64,000 bases of DNA. Origin: Micromussa lordhowensis. Lineage: Eukaryota > Cnidaria > Anthozoa > Scleractinia > Lobophylliidae. The stretch covers positions 7,040,283 to 7,104,282 of the forward strand of contig OZ026606.1 in assembly GCA_964020085.1 (NCBI GenBank), given 5' to 3'. Made by a program: the position numbers and the translations under genes. Below, piece by piece: positions 37,701 to 45,009 of this stretch; positions within the stretch are counted from its first letter, which is position 1, and each line of letters starts with the position of its first letter. Under the pieces are notes generated by a model, which saw only the letters and a program-made list of their open reading frames with translations, did not search any database and was not told the origin of the DNA.

Positions 37701-38779
37701 TGCCTGTTATGACACCATAAGAAACATTTATTGTCTGTATTTTTGAGATTGATTAAACCCTTCATAGGGTTACGTATTTCTTCAGGTAGTTCAATATATG
37801 ATGATCCTCTTAATGGAAAGTAAGAGACAATATTAATGATATGTAATTTTACTGATTCAAATACCCAACCAGAACCTTCAGATAGCCAAACAGCTATTAA
37901 CTCTAAAATTCTTTCAATACCATTATGTATAGACTCTTCTATATCTAGTCTATTTGTAACAGTAAAGGGGCCAGCGTTAAAATAAGGTTCTCTGTAAATG
38001 ACACCATCTTCAGTACTTTTTGATAATCGAACCCTTAGTGTAGTATTGTATTTGAATCCCCTTTTGACTGTTAATAATTTCATTAAAATATCAAATATTG
38101 CTCGTTTAGTACTACTTAACTGTACCCCTGGGTCATAACTATTAACAATTGGCACTTCATAAGATTTGACATTACCTCTTAATGCATTGGATCGCTCAGT
38201 AATAGTGATGTCTTTAGGTATAAATTTCAAATTTCTTCTGAATTCTCTTATAGTTTCAGGCCTATAATATGGAGCGATTTGATCAATCACATTTTTAACC
38301 TTTCTTTGAAGTCTTGTAGGTACAGGTTTTATAGGTCTTATTATTTTTAGCCTCGGTAAAGGCACTGGAGCGGTTGGTGGTTTTGTACGTGGTTTTGGTA
38401 CTGGGGCAGGTGGTCTATATTCAGTAGGTCTTAATGGTTCTGGTAAATTGACTGAGGGACTTATCTGATCATCTATTAAAGTACCTCCAAGGTATGAGTC
38501 TCTTAGTCTCCTTTCTGCAATTGATCGGATTAGTCGATTTTCAACATAATCTCCATGTTTCTTAGATCTTAGTGGTTGTGGGTTGACAGGTGGGACTGGT
38601 AGTGGCTGACCTTGCGGACCTTTTTTTGCTTCATTAAGCTTATGAAAATCTGTCTTTAAATGCTGATATTTTCCCCCTTTTGAATATTTTTTCTTGCATG
38701 TATTACAATACCAATGAGATGGTTTTGGTAATGTGTCCACAGATATCTTTTTGGGTTTAATTTTAACTTTAAAATCCAT
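34760..38779 (-). CDS. polB: Protein-primed family B DNA polymerase (PolB)
   Basis: 1339 residues, typical for Polinton PolB. The N-terminus has a C2H2 finger (C25, C28, H40, H46), then a proline-rich linker. The proofreading exonuclease follows: Exo I ADFE (D522, E524), Exo II NLKGYD (N674-D679), Exo III YLRTD (Y823-D827). A Cys/His-rich insert (CHICARIF, DHCHITGKYRG) lies between Exo I and II. Polymerase motifs are A LDANNLYG (D923), B KLMNNSVFG (from K1082) and C FTDTDS (D1181, D1183). All catalytic residues are present. The protein-primed clade copies linear genomes from a terminal protein, consistent with the inverted repeats. The start is placed by the TATATAG motif before ATG. Confidence 0.96.
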   Translation of the reverse strand: MDFKVKIKPKKISVDTLPKPSHWYCNTCKKKYSKGGKYQHLKTDFHKLNEAKKGPQGQPLPVPPVNPQPLRSKKHGDYVENRLIRSIAERRLRDSYLGGTLIDDQISPSVNLPEPLRPTEYRPPAPVPKPRTKPPTAPVPLPRLKIIRPIKPVPTRLQRKVKNVIDQIAPYYRPETIREFRRNLKFIPKDITITERSNALRGNVKSYEVPIVNSYDPGVQLSSTKRAIFDILMKLLTVKRGFKYNTTLRVRLSKSTEDGVIYREPYFNAGPFTVTNRLDIEESIHNGIERILELIAVWLSEGSGWVFESVKLHIINIVSYFPLRGSSYIELPEEIRNPMKGLINLKNTDNKCFLWCHNRHLNPLIKDPQRITKADRESVKRLDYTGITFPVTVKDIFKIEKQNKINICVFGYDGEAYPIRISETNFTDHLELLWIEEGDKSHYVLIKDFDRFMFSFNDHKEKKYFCLRCLHCCSSASVLEDHKQDCLLLNGTQAIKMPEAGSKIYFKNHKKMLPAPFVIYADFEAITEKIDGCQPSDGQSYTSTYQSHKACSYGYKLVCRYDKRYSKPVEIYRGEDCIEKFIMKMLSEVKDCQRIVSEQFQKPLVMTEKNERDFQNSTKCHICARIFNEQKPSKQKVRDHCHITGKYRGAAHSDCNLKWAISAEKLKIPVIFHNLKGYDCHFIMQKIGHLVRQDVNIDVGVIASNFEKYIGFRLGNHLTFIDSFSFMSQSLDRLSSNLSDNAFFYSKKAFPNDDQFRLIKRKGVYPYDYMDSFQRFSEKSLPAREDFYSILNDTNISESDYEHAKRVWSAFQIKDLGDYHDLYLRTDVLLLADVFENFRTICLKDYGLDPCHYYSAPGLSWDALLKMTNVNLDLISDIDQQLFIEKGMRGGISTITHRHAVANNKYMKGYNPELESSYLMYLDANNLYGWAMSQSLPTGDFRWIPSEDFILENYTNDTRKGVILEVDLEYPEELHDLHNDYPLAPEKILITDDMLSKYCKDLKEKENISSGRVHKLVPNLRNKEKYVLHYRNLQLYLSLGMKLKKIHRVLEFTQKPWMKRYIDFNTEKRTMAKNSFEKDFFKLMNNSVFGKTMENIRKRSNIKLETDPDHLLNLTRQPMYVSSKIFDENLVGVQMKKARLVLDKPSYVGFSILDLSKTLMYDFHYNYIRKKYPDAKLLFTDTDSLFYHIKAEDLYSDLYKDKERFDNSDYPKSSEFFFAENKKVIGKFKDEAAGDPITEFVGLKSKMYSYKTENKENKTAKGVKKNVIKSELSLSDYRDTLQKCNTMRHKMRTIRSEYHQISSYQINKVSLSPFDDKRYILDDGISSYAYGNHKINNNL

Positions 38780-38833
38780 CTATATATAATAATATATGTC
38801 TAATTTTTTTTTAAATTCTTAATTTTTTATTTA

Positions 38834-39043
38834 TTATAAATCAATTAGTGTACCAGTAACTGGATTAGTGTATTTTAGAATGTTACGCTCATGTTTCTTT
38901 GTCTTTAGATGCATATATTTTCCTCTATAAGTGTAATTTTTTCCATTTCCACATACATCACAGTACCATTCAGTATTTTTCAGTCTCTCATTTGTAATTT
39001 TGTTCCATTTTTCTCGTTTCAATTGTTCTTCTGTTTTTTCCAT
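38834..39043 (-). CDS. Small C2H2 protein, paralogous to the PolB N-terminal finger
   Basis: 69 residues with a charged helical N-terminus and one finger (C28, C31, H45, H51). The finger EWYCDVC...GKYMHLKTKKH copies the pattern of the PolB finger HWYCNTC...GKYQHLKTDFH. It lies 54 bases upstream of polB in the same direction, with TTATATAG before its ATG. A shared nucleic-acid target or an accessory role in replication is plausible; this is inference. Confidence 0.8.
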   Translation of the reverse strand: MEKTEEQLKREKWNKITNERLKNTEWYCDVCGNGKNYTYRGKYMHLKTKKHERNILKYTNPVTGTLIDL

Positions 39044-39085
39044 CTATATAATTATTTATAATATTCTAATTTTTTTAAATAATTT

Positions 39086-40051
39086 TTATAAATTTTTTAA
39101 ATCCCCAGCTGGCACCCAACTGTTAAATTCGTCTGGGTAACCTTTCCATTTGACTAATGCTTTTCCTTTTGACTTTCTGATAATTTTCTCTATTCTATAG
39201 ACCTCCTGATCTGTCTTTTGTAACTCTTCTCTGTAGAAAGTACCCTTAATCACTTCACCATTTAAGTCTTTTATCTTATAAGTAATAGGATTAGTGAATC
39301 TAATTTCGTCTATGATGAAAACTTCTTCAGTCCAATTAGGAGTATAGCCTTTATCAAAGGTCACCCTTTTGTATTTGCTTATTCGGACTCTATCACCTAC
39401 TCTAAATTCGGGTTTTCTATTTGTTTTTGTTTTTTTGATTTCTCTCGCTAAATCACCATATAAATTAAAATAAACTTTTCCATAGTTTTCAGGTTTTCTA
39501 GCTTGGATAGGCGTCATTCCTATTGATCTATGTCGGCTGTTGTTATAAGAGGCGAGTATTTTCGGAAGGATGTCAACGTAGACTGTATTGTTTTGCATAG
39601 TGAATCTCTTATACATTTTATCTTTGATAGTTCTATTCCATCTCTCACAAACTGATGATTTCTCTTCATTTTCAGTGGAATAGACCTTTATCTTATCTTT
39701 AGCTAAGAGATCCAACACATTTTTGTTATAATATTCTTTTCCTTTGTCTACCCATAACATTTTAGGCTTATTAGAGAAAAATAAGCTTTCAAACGCTTTA
39801 GCGACTTCTAAGCCAGTTTTTGTCTTTAGAGGTACTATCCAACCATATTTACTGAAAAGGTCTAAGACCATTAGTAGATATTTATAACCTCGGTTCCATT
39901 TGCTAAGCTTTTGCATATCAACTAAGTCTGAACACCAGATATCATCTACATTATGTGAAATGACTCTTCGCTTGGTAAAATTTCGTTTTATAGGTTTGTG
40001 TAACTCATTAGCCAGACCTTCCCATGTGTCTAAATTTTTAGCGTTTTTTTT
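39086..40051 (-). CDS. int: Chromodomain retroviral-type integrase
   Basis: The open frame covers 39086-40051, but the first ATG is at 39916, giving 276 residues. The core has D57 (VDKGKEYYNKN) and E91 (CERWNRT) of the DDE triad, then RSIGMTPIQARKP and an SH3-like DNA-binding region. A C-terminal chromodomain follows (YRIEKII, ALVKWKGYPDEFNSWVP, about residues 239-275). The first catalytic aspartate lies in WCSDLVD, just upstream of the first ATG, so an ATG-started product would lack it. The frame continues upstream without ATG to an A10 run at the end of the PLA2-like gene, offset by one base from it. The ORF also lacks the element's ATATA start motif. Expression by frameshifting, a non-AUG start, or a recent indel or assembly error are all possible. 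Confidence 0.9.
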   Translation of the reverse strand, partial: KKNAKNLDTWEGLANELHKPIKRNFTKRRVISHNVDDIWCSDLVDMQKLSKWNRGYKYLLMVLDLFSKYGWIVPLKTKTGLEVAKAFESLFFSNKPKMLWVDKGKEYYNKNVLDLLAKDKIKVYSTENEEKSSVCERWNRTIKDKMYKRFTMQNNTVYVDILPKILASYNNSRHRSIGMTPIQARKPENYGKVYFNLYGDLAREIKKTKTNRKPEFRVGDRVRISKYKRVTFDKGYTPNWTEEVFIIDEIRFTNPITYKIKDLNGEVIKGTFYREELQKTDQEVYRIEKIIRKSKGKALVKWKGYPDEFNSWVPAGDLKNL

Positions 40052-40781
40052 TTACTCCTAAACCAAGTTTTTGCTTTGTATTAATAGTGTTTCTAGCTAA
40101 CCAATGGCCCCACTGTCTCTCATTCCAGGGAATTGCATCTAAAGCTCGGACCATTTTCTTGTCAGCAACATTTTTACATGATTTTACATTACCTCCCTTA
40201 TCAGCACATACTGAGTAATCAACATGGTGTTGCATGGCTATGGCATCTGTCTTACCTGTTGGCTGATCATAGATTTCATAGATTTGCCCAGTATCACGAT
40301 CCCATTTTACTTGTCGTTCTAAATCATTGTAAGGACCAGTATATTTGTGACCTGGAAGAGTCCAACCAGCTTTCGGTTTAGGTAACTTACCTATTGCTTT
40401 ATGAATATCAAGACCCCTTCCCCTTCCCCTTCCACTGATTTTTTTAGAAAGATCATCTGCCAGTGAGTCAATTGCTCTATTCAAATACCTTTTACCAATG
40501 CCTTTAACTTTGTCTTTTACATAGTCAGATTTTATTGCTCGACTAGCTCCCCTTCTACCTAGGTTGTACAATCCTTTTGCACCAGCAGCCAACCCTTTGA
40601 CAATTAGTTCATCAAAACCGCTTCCTTGCATTTCCGCTTTAGATATAAAACGAAATTTTGTAATTCCACATTCAGCACAAATACATCGCATTGCATTTCT
40701 ACCATTTTTTGTAATTACAAAAGTTTCAGAATTAGGTACACATTCTGTCCTTTTTCTTTGTCGAACGCAATAAGATAACAT
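40038..40781 (-). CDS. Phospholipase A2-like protein with N-terminal Cys-rich domain
   Basis: 247 residues. The N-terminus (YCVRQRKRTECVP, KNGRNAMRCICAECGI) is a DUF5679-like Cys motif shared with the next gene. A basic Gly/Ala-rich middle follows. Residues about 145-230 resemble the parvovirus-type PLA2 domain: calcium loop YTGPYN (147-152), then D179, H185 and Y189 spaced as in DxxxxxHDxxY. The residue after the catalytic His, normally Asp, is His here (H186). In parvoviruses this domain breaches the endosomal membrane on entry, and related domains occur in Polintons. The ORF ends in KKKR within an A10 run that abuts the integrase frame. ATTAATAT precedes its ATG. Confidence 0.75.
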   Translation of the reverse strand: MLSYCVRQRKRTECVPNSETFVITKNGRNAMRCICAECGITKFRFISKAEMQGSGFDELIVKGLAAGAKGLYNLGRRGASRAIKSDYVKDKVKGIGKRYLNRAIDSLADDLSKKISGRGRGRGLDIHKAIGKLPKPKAGWTLPGHKYTGPYNDLERQVKWDRDTGQIYEIYDQPTGKTDAIAMQHHVDYSVCADKGGNVKSCKNVADKKMVRALDAIPWNERQWGHWLARNTINTKQKLGLGVKKKR

Positions 40782-40838
40782 ATATTAATTAATATTATAA
40801 TAAATATATGTTAATCTATTGTTAACAAAGTTCCTTTA

Positions 40839-41075
40839 CTATAATATAGCTCCTATGAGGGGAATTCCCTTAAATGGACTGTTTTTACCCAGTAATAGCC
40901 CTTTTCCTTTTCTACCTCTTCCTACCGTACCTGACTTAACAAATTTAGTTTTTGTTATCCCACATTCTGCGCATTTACATTTCATCATGGCACGACCATT
41001 TCTTGTCTGTACAACCCTTTCTGAACCAGGAACGCACTCTGTCTGTTTTCGTTGTTTTACACAATAGCTTTTCAT
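40839..41075 (-). CDS. Small Cys-rich protein (DUF5679-like), paralogue of the PLA2 protein N-terminus
   Basis: 78 residues. The first half (YCVKQRKQTECVPGSE, KNGR-like RNGRAMMKCKCAECGITK) matches the N-terminus of the neighbouring PLA2-like protein almost residue for residue. The second half is Gly/Lys-rich and ends in a hydrophobic KGIPLIGAIL. The start has TAATATAG before ATG. A small basic virion component is plausible; no function is established from sequence. Confidence 0.75.
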   Translation of the reverse strand: MKSYCVKQRKQTECVPGSERVVQTRNGRAMMKCKCAECGITKTKFVKSGTVGRGRKGKGLLLGKNSPFKGIPLIGAIL

Positions 41076-41108
41076 CTATATTATAATTATTTTTTTTATT
41101 ATTATATA

Positions 41109-41342
41109 ATGGAAGAAATTGAAATTGACAATGAAATACGTAGAATAGAAGCGATGTATAAACATTACAAACTTCTTTATAGAAAAATTGCCTTTTTATG
41201 TTGTTCTGGAGAAACTAAAAGAGTGAGAAATCTGAGAAATAGTTTGAAAAAAGATTTAAAAAAAATCCGACAAATCAAACAAATCCAACAAAATATAACT
41301 CCTTTCGCGCACCTGACGTTGCAGAAGTCCTCAAAGCAATAG
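41109..41342 (+). CDS. Small charged coiled-coil protein, opposite strand
   Basis: 77 residues starting MEEIEIDNEI, with a Lys/Arg-rich helical middle. An ATG upstream (41052) opens the same frame, but 41109 is preferred because TTATATA abuts it, as in the other element genes. It lies between two - strand genes and overlaps the 3' end of the protease gene by 12 bases. No family is recognised. Confidence 0.6.
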   Translation: MEEIEIDNEIRRIEAMYKHYKLLYRKIAFLCCSGETKRVRNLRNSLKKDLKKIRQIKQIQQNITPFAHLTLQKSSKQ

Positions 41343-41828
41343 TTTAAAATAGTTTTCTATGAATTTTTCATTCTCTTCTGTGTCAAAGCTAAAAACTTGC
41401 AATAAATCGAAATAATCGACTCCTTTATGCATTTCATTCAAGAAATACAAGCAAAAATAGCCACAGGTTGTAGTATAGAGATTCTGTATTTGCTGGTTTT
41501 GGTGTAATAAATTTAAGTTTTTCTCTTTTGCATGGTGTACCAACTCTTGAAAAGGTGGCATACCAAAAGAGTCAAAGTAATTTATTGTTCCATCACGAAC
41601 ATAGGTTGTAACCCAATGACTACCACTCATATAATGAGGTTCTAAATTATAAATAAAAAGCGCTAACTTATGATTATGAGGTACAGTCTGATCTCTGCTT
41701 AGGACATTTTTGATAGGTATCTTCAAGTATTTACACCAATCTAAAAGATCAAAATTACTCATTGGGATATCTTTATGGAATTTAGGCTTTTTTACCTTTT
41801 TTTTTTTTTTTTTCCTCCCCTGCCCCAT
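41331..41828 (-). CDS. pro: Adenain-type cysteine protease
   Basis: 165 residues from ATG 41828. The catalytic set of the adenovirus protease/Ulp1 fold is visible: H71 (GSHWVTTYV), D86 (YFDSFG), Q115 and C122 (TTCGYFCLYF). This enzyme matures capsid proteins in adenoviruses and is a Polinton hallmark. The start is uncertain: residues 5-14 (RKKKKKKVKK) come from an A17 run (41797-41813 on the complementary strand) that is also the end of the upstream pX-like ORF in another frame, with 37 bases of overlap. A later ATG (M23, before SNFDLLDW) would give a more usual N-terminus. Neither ATG carries the ATATA motif seen at other genes. Confidence 0.9.
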   Translation of the reverse strand: MGQGRKKKKKKVKKPKFHKDIPMSNFDLLDWCKYLKIPIKNVLSRDQTVPHNHKLALFIYNLEPHYMSGSHWVTTYVRDGTINYFDSFGMPPFQELVHHAKEKNLNLLHQNQQIQNLYTTTCGYFCLYFLNEMHKGVDYFDLLQVFSFDTEENEKFIENYFKLLL

Positions 41829-42505
41829 GTCCCAATAAAAGGTGGTGGAGCCATAGGCATTCCCATATGAGGACCTCCTCCTCCATCCGATTTCCCCATT
41901 CTAGGACCTCCTCTTCCTTTTATACTTCCTCCTTTTAATGCATCAAGAATCATTGGAATACCAATACTAGCTATTAACGTTCCAATACCATTACCTACTT
42001 GTCGTTGTGTCAGTCGGAAAAGTAAGTCTTCTCCACCTTTATGAGCTCGGGCTAAATCTCCTATTTGTCCTTTAGTCAGTAGATCACCCAATTGAGCTAA
42101 CATAAATAGTTTATTATTTGGTACTTGATACATTTGTCCGCCACTAATTTTCTTAACTATTTGACTAGCACCTTCAGAAGCTAACCCTGCTAGAGCAGAC
42201 AATCCTAGTGTTTTACCGATAGTTGGTGCTACATTCTTTAATACTGGCAATATTGAGCTAAAGATACCAGACCCAGATTGACGCCTGATATTATACTTTG
42301 ATATAGTAATTACCATTCCTCGATTAGCTGTTTTGGCCTTAGCGAGTCTCTTAACAGTATTCATTGGCACCATAAGAACATCGGAACCACTTAACGCATT
42401 TTTACTAAAGCGTAAACTTATTTCTTCTCTGTGTCTGTAAGCCTTAGTTAGTTTTCGTTTTTGCCCTTCAGAAAGTTTGACAGAAATTTGATGTAGTTCA
42501 GTCAT
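41792..42505 (-). CDS. pX-like minor virion protein with hydrophobic helix
   Basis: 237 residues: a helical N-terminus, a segment VMVITISKYNIRR-like (GMVITISKYNIRRQSG), then a long amphipathic/hydrophobic region (IFSSILPVLKNVAPTIG to SQIVKKI, about residues 80-120). The tail is Gly/Pro-rich and ends in KKKKKR. Polintons and adenoviruses encode similar glycine-rich, membrane-active or core minor proteins near the protease gene, so a minor virion role is inferred from composition and position. Its last codons lie in the A17 run shared with the protease frame. AATATATA abuts the ATG. Confidence 0.65.
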   Translation of the reverse strand: MTELHQISVKLSEGQKRKLTKAYRHREEISLRFSKNALSGSDVLMVPMNTVKRLAKAKTANRGMVITISKYNIRRQSGSGIFSSILPVLKNVAPTIGKTLGLSALAGLASEGASQIVKKISGGQMYQVPNNKLFMLAQLGDLLTKGQIGDLARAHKGGEDLLFRLTQRQVGNGIGTLIASIGIPMILDALKGGSIKGRGGPRMGKSDGGGGPHMGMPMAPPPFIGTWGRGGKKKKKR

Positions 42506-42571
42506 TATATATTATTTAGGGACTTTTTTAAATTCCTAAATAATATTTATTCTATGACTTTGGAATAGTTC

Positions 42572-43294
42572 TTATAAATCAGATCCAATAGATAGAACAT
42601 CTTCTTCTTCATCATCTAAGATGAAGTTATCGAAAATATCTTCTACTTCTCGATATGATACTTGCATTAATTTTGGTTTTAGAGTAGCTCCAAAAGTTCC
42701 TGTTGTAATTGAAAACCAGGAAGCAATAAATTTCACTTTACTTTTTGGACCAATTTTTACTGAATCATATCCTAAATTTTCCCCATCCCATGTAAAAAAT
42801 TTTGTAGCTATTCGATCATTTCTAAAAAATAGTGAAAACTCCATCTTTGATGGGTAATCTTGATATACTCTTTCTTCATCAACAATTTTATACGGTTTTT
42901 TACAGATTCTTTTCCAAGAACCACCTTGACCGTGTTCATCATATCCCGCTACAGCTTCTCTATGTATTTTTTTATTGTTCTTTAAAGAATATAAATAATC
43001 AATAAAAAATTCGTCTAATTCTTTGGCTTTTTCTAGATATTCCCCATCACAATTAATTTGCATGCTAGTACCTTGGTAATTACCATCTTTATCATAGTTT
43101 TCTTTTAAACCGAACGGAGTATATCCTTTATATTTAACAAATAATGTCCTTCCATTGTATAATATTCCAATCTGTGTTCCATTGTGCTTATTTGGCTTTG
43201 GTTTTCGAAAAGTTATCTTTGAAGTGTCAATATGGAGAAAATCGACTATTTCTTCTTTGTTCTGACTTTCGTTCTGACTCTCTTTAACTCTCAT
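42572..43294 (-). CDS. Unassigned protein, possibly ssDNA-binding
   Basis: 240 residues, mixed alpha/beta and highly charged, ending in an acidic tail (DDEEEDVLSIGSDL). The segment KVKFIASWFSITTGTFGATLKPKLMQV (split over about residues 187-213) resembles the C-terminal block of DUF5871-type proteins of large DNA viruses, some of which have been proposed as single-stranded-DNA-binding replication proteins; an acidic C-tail also fits that role. This is a weak inference. AATATAT abuts the ATG, and the gene lies between the pX-like and major capsid genes. Confidence 0.55.
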   Translation of the reverse strand: MRVKESQNESQNKEEIVDFLHIDTSKITFRKPKPNKHNGTQIGILYNGRTLFVKYKGYTPFGLKENYDKDGNYQGTSMQINCDGEYLEKAKELDEFFIDYLYSLKNNKKIHREAVAGYDEHGQGGSWKRICKKPYKIVDEERVYQDYPSKMEFSLFFRNDRIATKFFTWDGENLGYDSVKIGPKSKVKFIASWFSITTGTFGATLKPKLMQVSYREVEDIFDNFILDDEEEDVLSIGSDL

Positions 43295-43347
43295 ATATAT
43301 TATATTAAAATATTTTTTCTAAATATATTTTTTTTTTTTATTTTTTT

Positions 43348-44592
43348 TTAGACAATAACTAATTGATCTCCCACTTTATCAACAACAACATCTTCTTCAT
43401 AGAGAACAATTGCATGCACTCGGAAATCAGCAGCTGCTGCTTGTGAGAGGCGAAATCTTACGTTAAGTTGCTTTGGATCTCTGCTTACCTGTTCTGTTTG
43501 ATAAGTCAGGTCAAAATATAACATTGGGTAAAGACTCGAAAAATTAGTGATATTGAGCTGAGTACCTGTATTATAATCATTCTTTTTCCATGAATAATTC
43601 ATTAAATCATAATAGATTCTTGTTTTACTTTCTGTATCATATTCAAGTTCTGGATAGAAGACACCATTACCATATTCAAGACGACATGTGCTAAGATGAC
43701 TATTATTGTTAGCAGCATTAAGTTTAAAAGTATCAAAAATATAAGGGTTTGCTGACATATCATTTGTCTTAAGTCTCTGGAAGTAGAGGAAAACATGCTG
43801 TACTTTATCAATACTAGCTGAGATTCTGAAATCACCACTGTTTCTAGTAGTATCTGAACTTTGGTACATTTCTTTGAGGTATTTCCATTTACTGGGTTTT
43901 TGGTATTCACTGATGAATTTAGTCATCAGAGCATCTTTTGGTTCTAGTCGGGGTACCCATAGATAAAAACGATCAATTACTAATCTCAATGTATCAACTG
44001 CCCCATATAATACTTCAGCGTCCGGTGTAAGTTCTATTTCAAATTGGAGATCCATTGGAGGTAACAATCGTCCTTCTAATTCTTCGAAAAAAGAATACCT
44101 ATTTAATGGAATACTTGTATTAACATGAGCTCTGTTAGCTGTTAATAAACGCCTACTTTCCAAACCAGTGTTTGTATCATCTGAAGTGGCATCTGTATCT
44201 AAATACCATAAGCTATTTTTGGCCGTACTACGCCCAAAATCATCTGAATATTCTAAAAGATTTTTTGCAAAAGTTACAAGATGAAGATTATCAGTGTCAT
44301 AGACGATTTTTCCTGCACTCTTTATTACCATATGCTTAATTAATGAATGCGATCCATTAATAATTGTTGTTCTGGCATCTGCATTGTCTCCACCATTTGC
44401 TCGAAGGTCTAATCTGAATCGCACTTCAAAAAAGGCGTTAAACCAATCAAGCATAATACCCCGATCAGTAACATGAAATTTGTATCCTTTCTTATTTTGC
44501 TCTTGAGTATTGGCAGGAGCTCTTATAGCATCTTGAAGACGAAATTGCACTAGTTCGTTTCTCTGTACGTACTCTGGTGATCTAAATGCCAT
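43348..44592 (-). CDS. mcp: Major capsid protein (double jelly-roll type, inferred)
   Basis: 414 residues. It contains INGSHSLIKHMVIKS, a segment SIPLNRYSFFEELEG followed by RLLPPMDLQFEIEL, and LVIDRFYLWVPRL. These are beta-rich blocks I associate with the major capsid proteins of animal Polintons, which have the double jelly-roll fold. It is short for the family (often 450-650 residues). It is flanked by the basic core-like and penton-like genes, as expected of a capsid cluster. The start is set by AATATATA abutting ATG. Hexon-like capsomers would be assembled from trimers. Confidence 0.78.
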   Translation of the reverse strand: MAFRSPEYVQRNELVQFRLQDAIRAPANTQEQNKKGYKFHVTDRGIMLDWFNAFFEVRFRLDLRANGGDNADARTTIINGSHSLIKHMVIKSAGKIVYDTDNLHLVTFAKNLLEYSDDFGRSTAKNSLWYLDTDATSDDTNTGLESRRLLTANRAHVNTSIPLNRYSFFEELEGRLLPPMDLQFEIELTPDAEVLYGAVDTLRLVIDRFYLWVPRLEPKDALMTKFISEYQKPSKWKYLKEMYQSSDTTRNSGDFRISASIDKVQHVFLYFQRLKTNDMSANPYIFDTFKLNAANNNSHLSTCRLEYGNGVFYPELEYDTESKTRIYYDLMNYSWKKNDYNTGTQLNITNFSSLYPMLYFDLTYQTEQVSRDPKQLNVRFRLSQAAAADFRVHAIVLYEEDVVVDKVGDQLVIV

Positions 44593-44622
44593 TATATATT
44601 TTTTATCAGATTTTTTTTTTCT

Positions 44623-45003
44623 TTAAGAGCGTGCTATTAGATTATTAATCAGTGTATAAACTTCCTCCTGCGTTTTTGGCTTTGCTCTACCTGGCTTTGA
44701 CTTTGTTGACTTTGTTGACTTTGTCGCTTTTTTAGACCCTGAGGATAGCCTTTTTCGGATAAGCTCACCAGATCGCTCTATAACTTTATCAGCAGCCTTT
44801 TTACCAACTCGTTCTCCCGCATGAGCGACACCAGCTTGTATTGCTTTTTTAGCAAATGGTTTTAAAACCTGTCCAGTTAAAGCACTAGCTACCTTTTTTA
44901 GTGGTTTCATAAGATTATCTACTATAATTCCATTGCCACGGTGTTTGTAGACATATCGTCCCATTCTTGGGTGATAAATCTTTTTGAACTCTCTTGACTT
45001 CAT
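44623..45003 (-). CDS. Small basic core-like protein
   Basis: 126 residues, very rich in Lys, Arg and Ala. After a YHPRMGRYVYKHRGNG start comes an amphipathic Ala/Gly helix region (about residues 35-85), then a tail of KSTKSTKSK repeats followed by a short acidic end. Composition and position beside the capsid genes suggest a DNA-condensing or internal virion protein comparable to adenovirus core proteins; no direct homology is claimed. AATTATAT abuts the ATG. Confidence 0.65.
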   Translation of the reverse strand: MKSREFKKIYHPRMGRYVYKHRGNGIIVDNLMKPLKKVASALTGQVLKPFAKKAIQAGVAHAGERVGKKAADKVIERSGELIRKRLSSGSKKATKSTKSTKSKPGRAKPKTQEEVYTLINNLIARS

Positions 45004-45009
45004 ATATAA

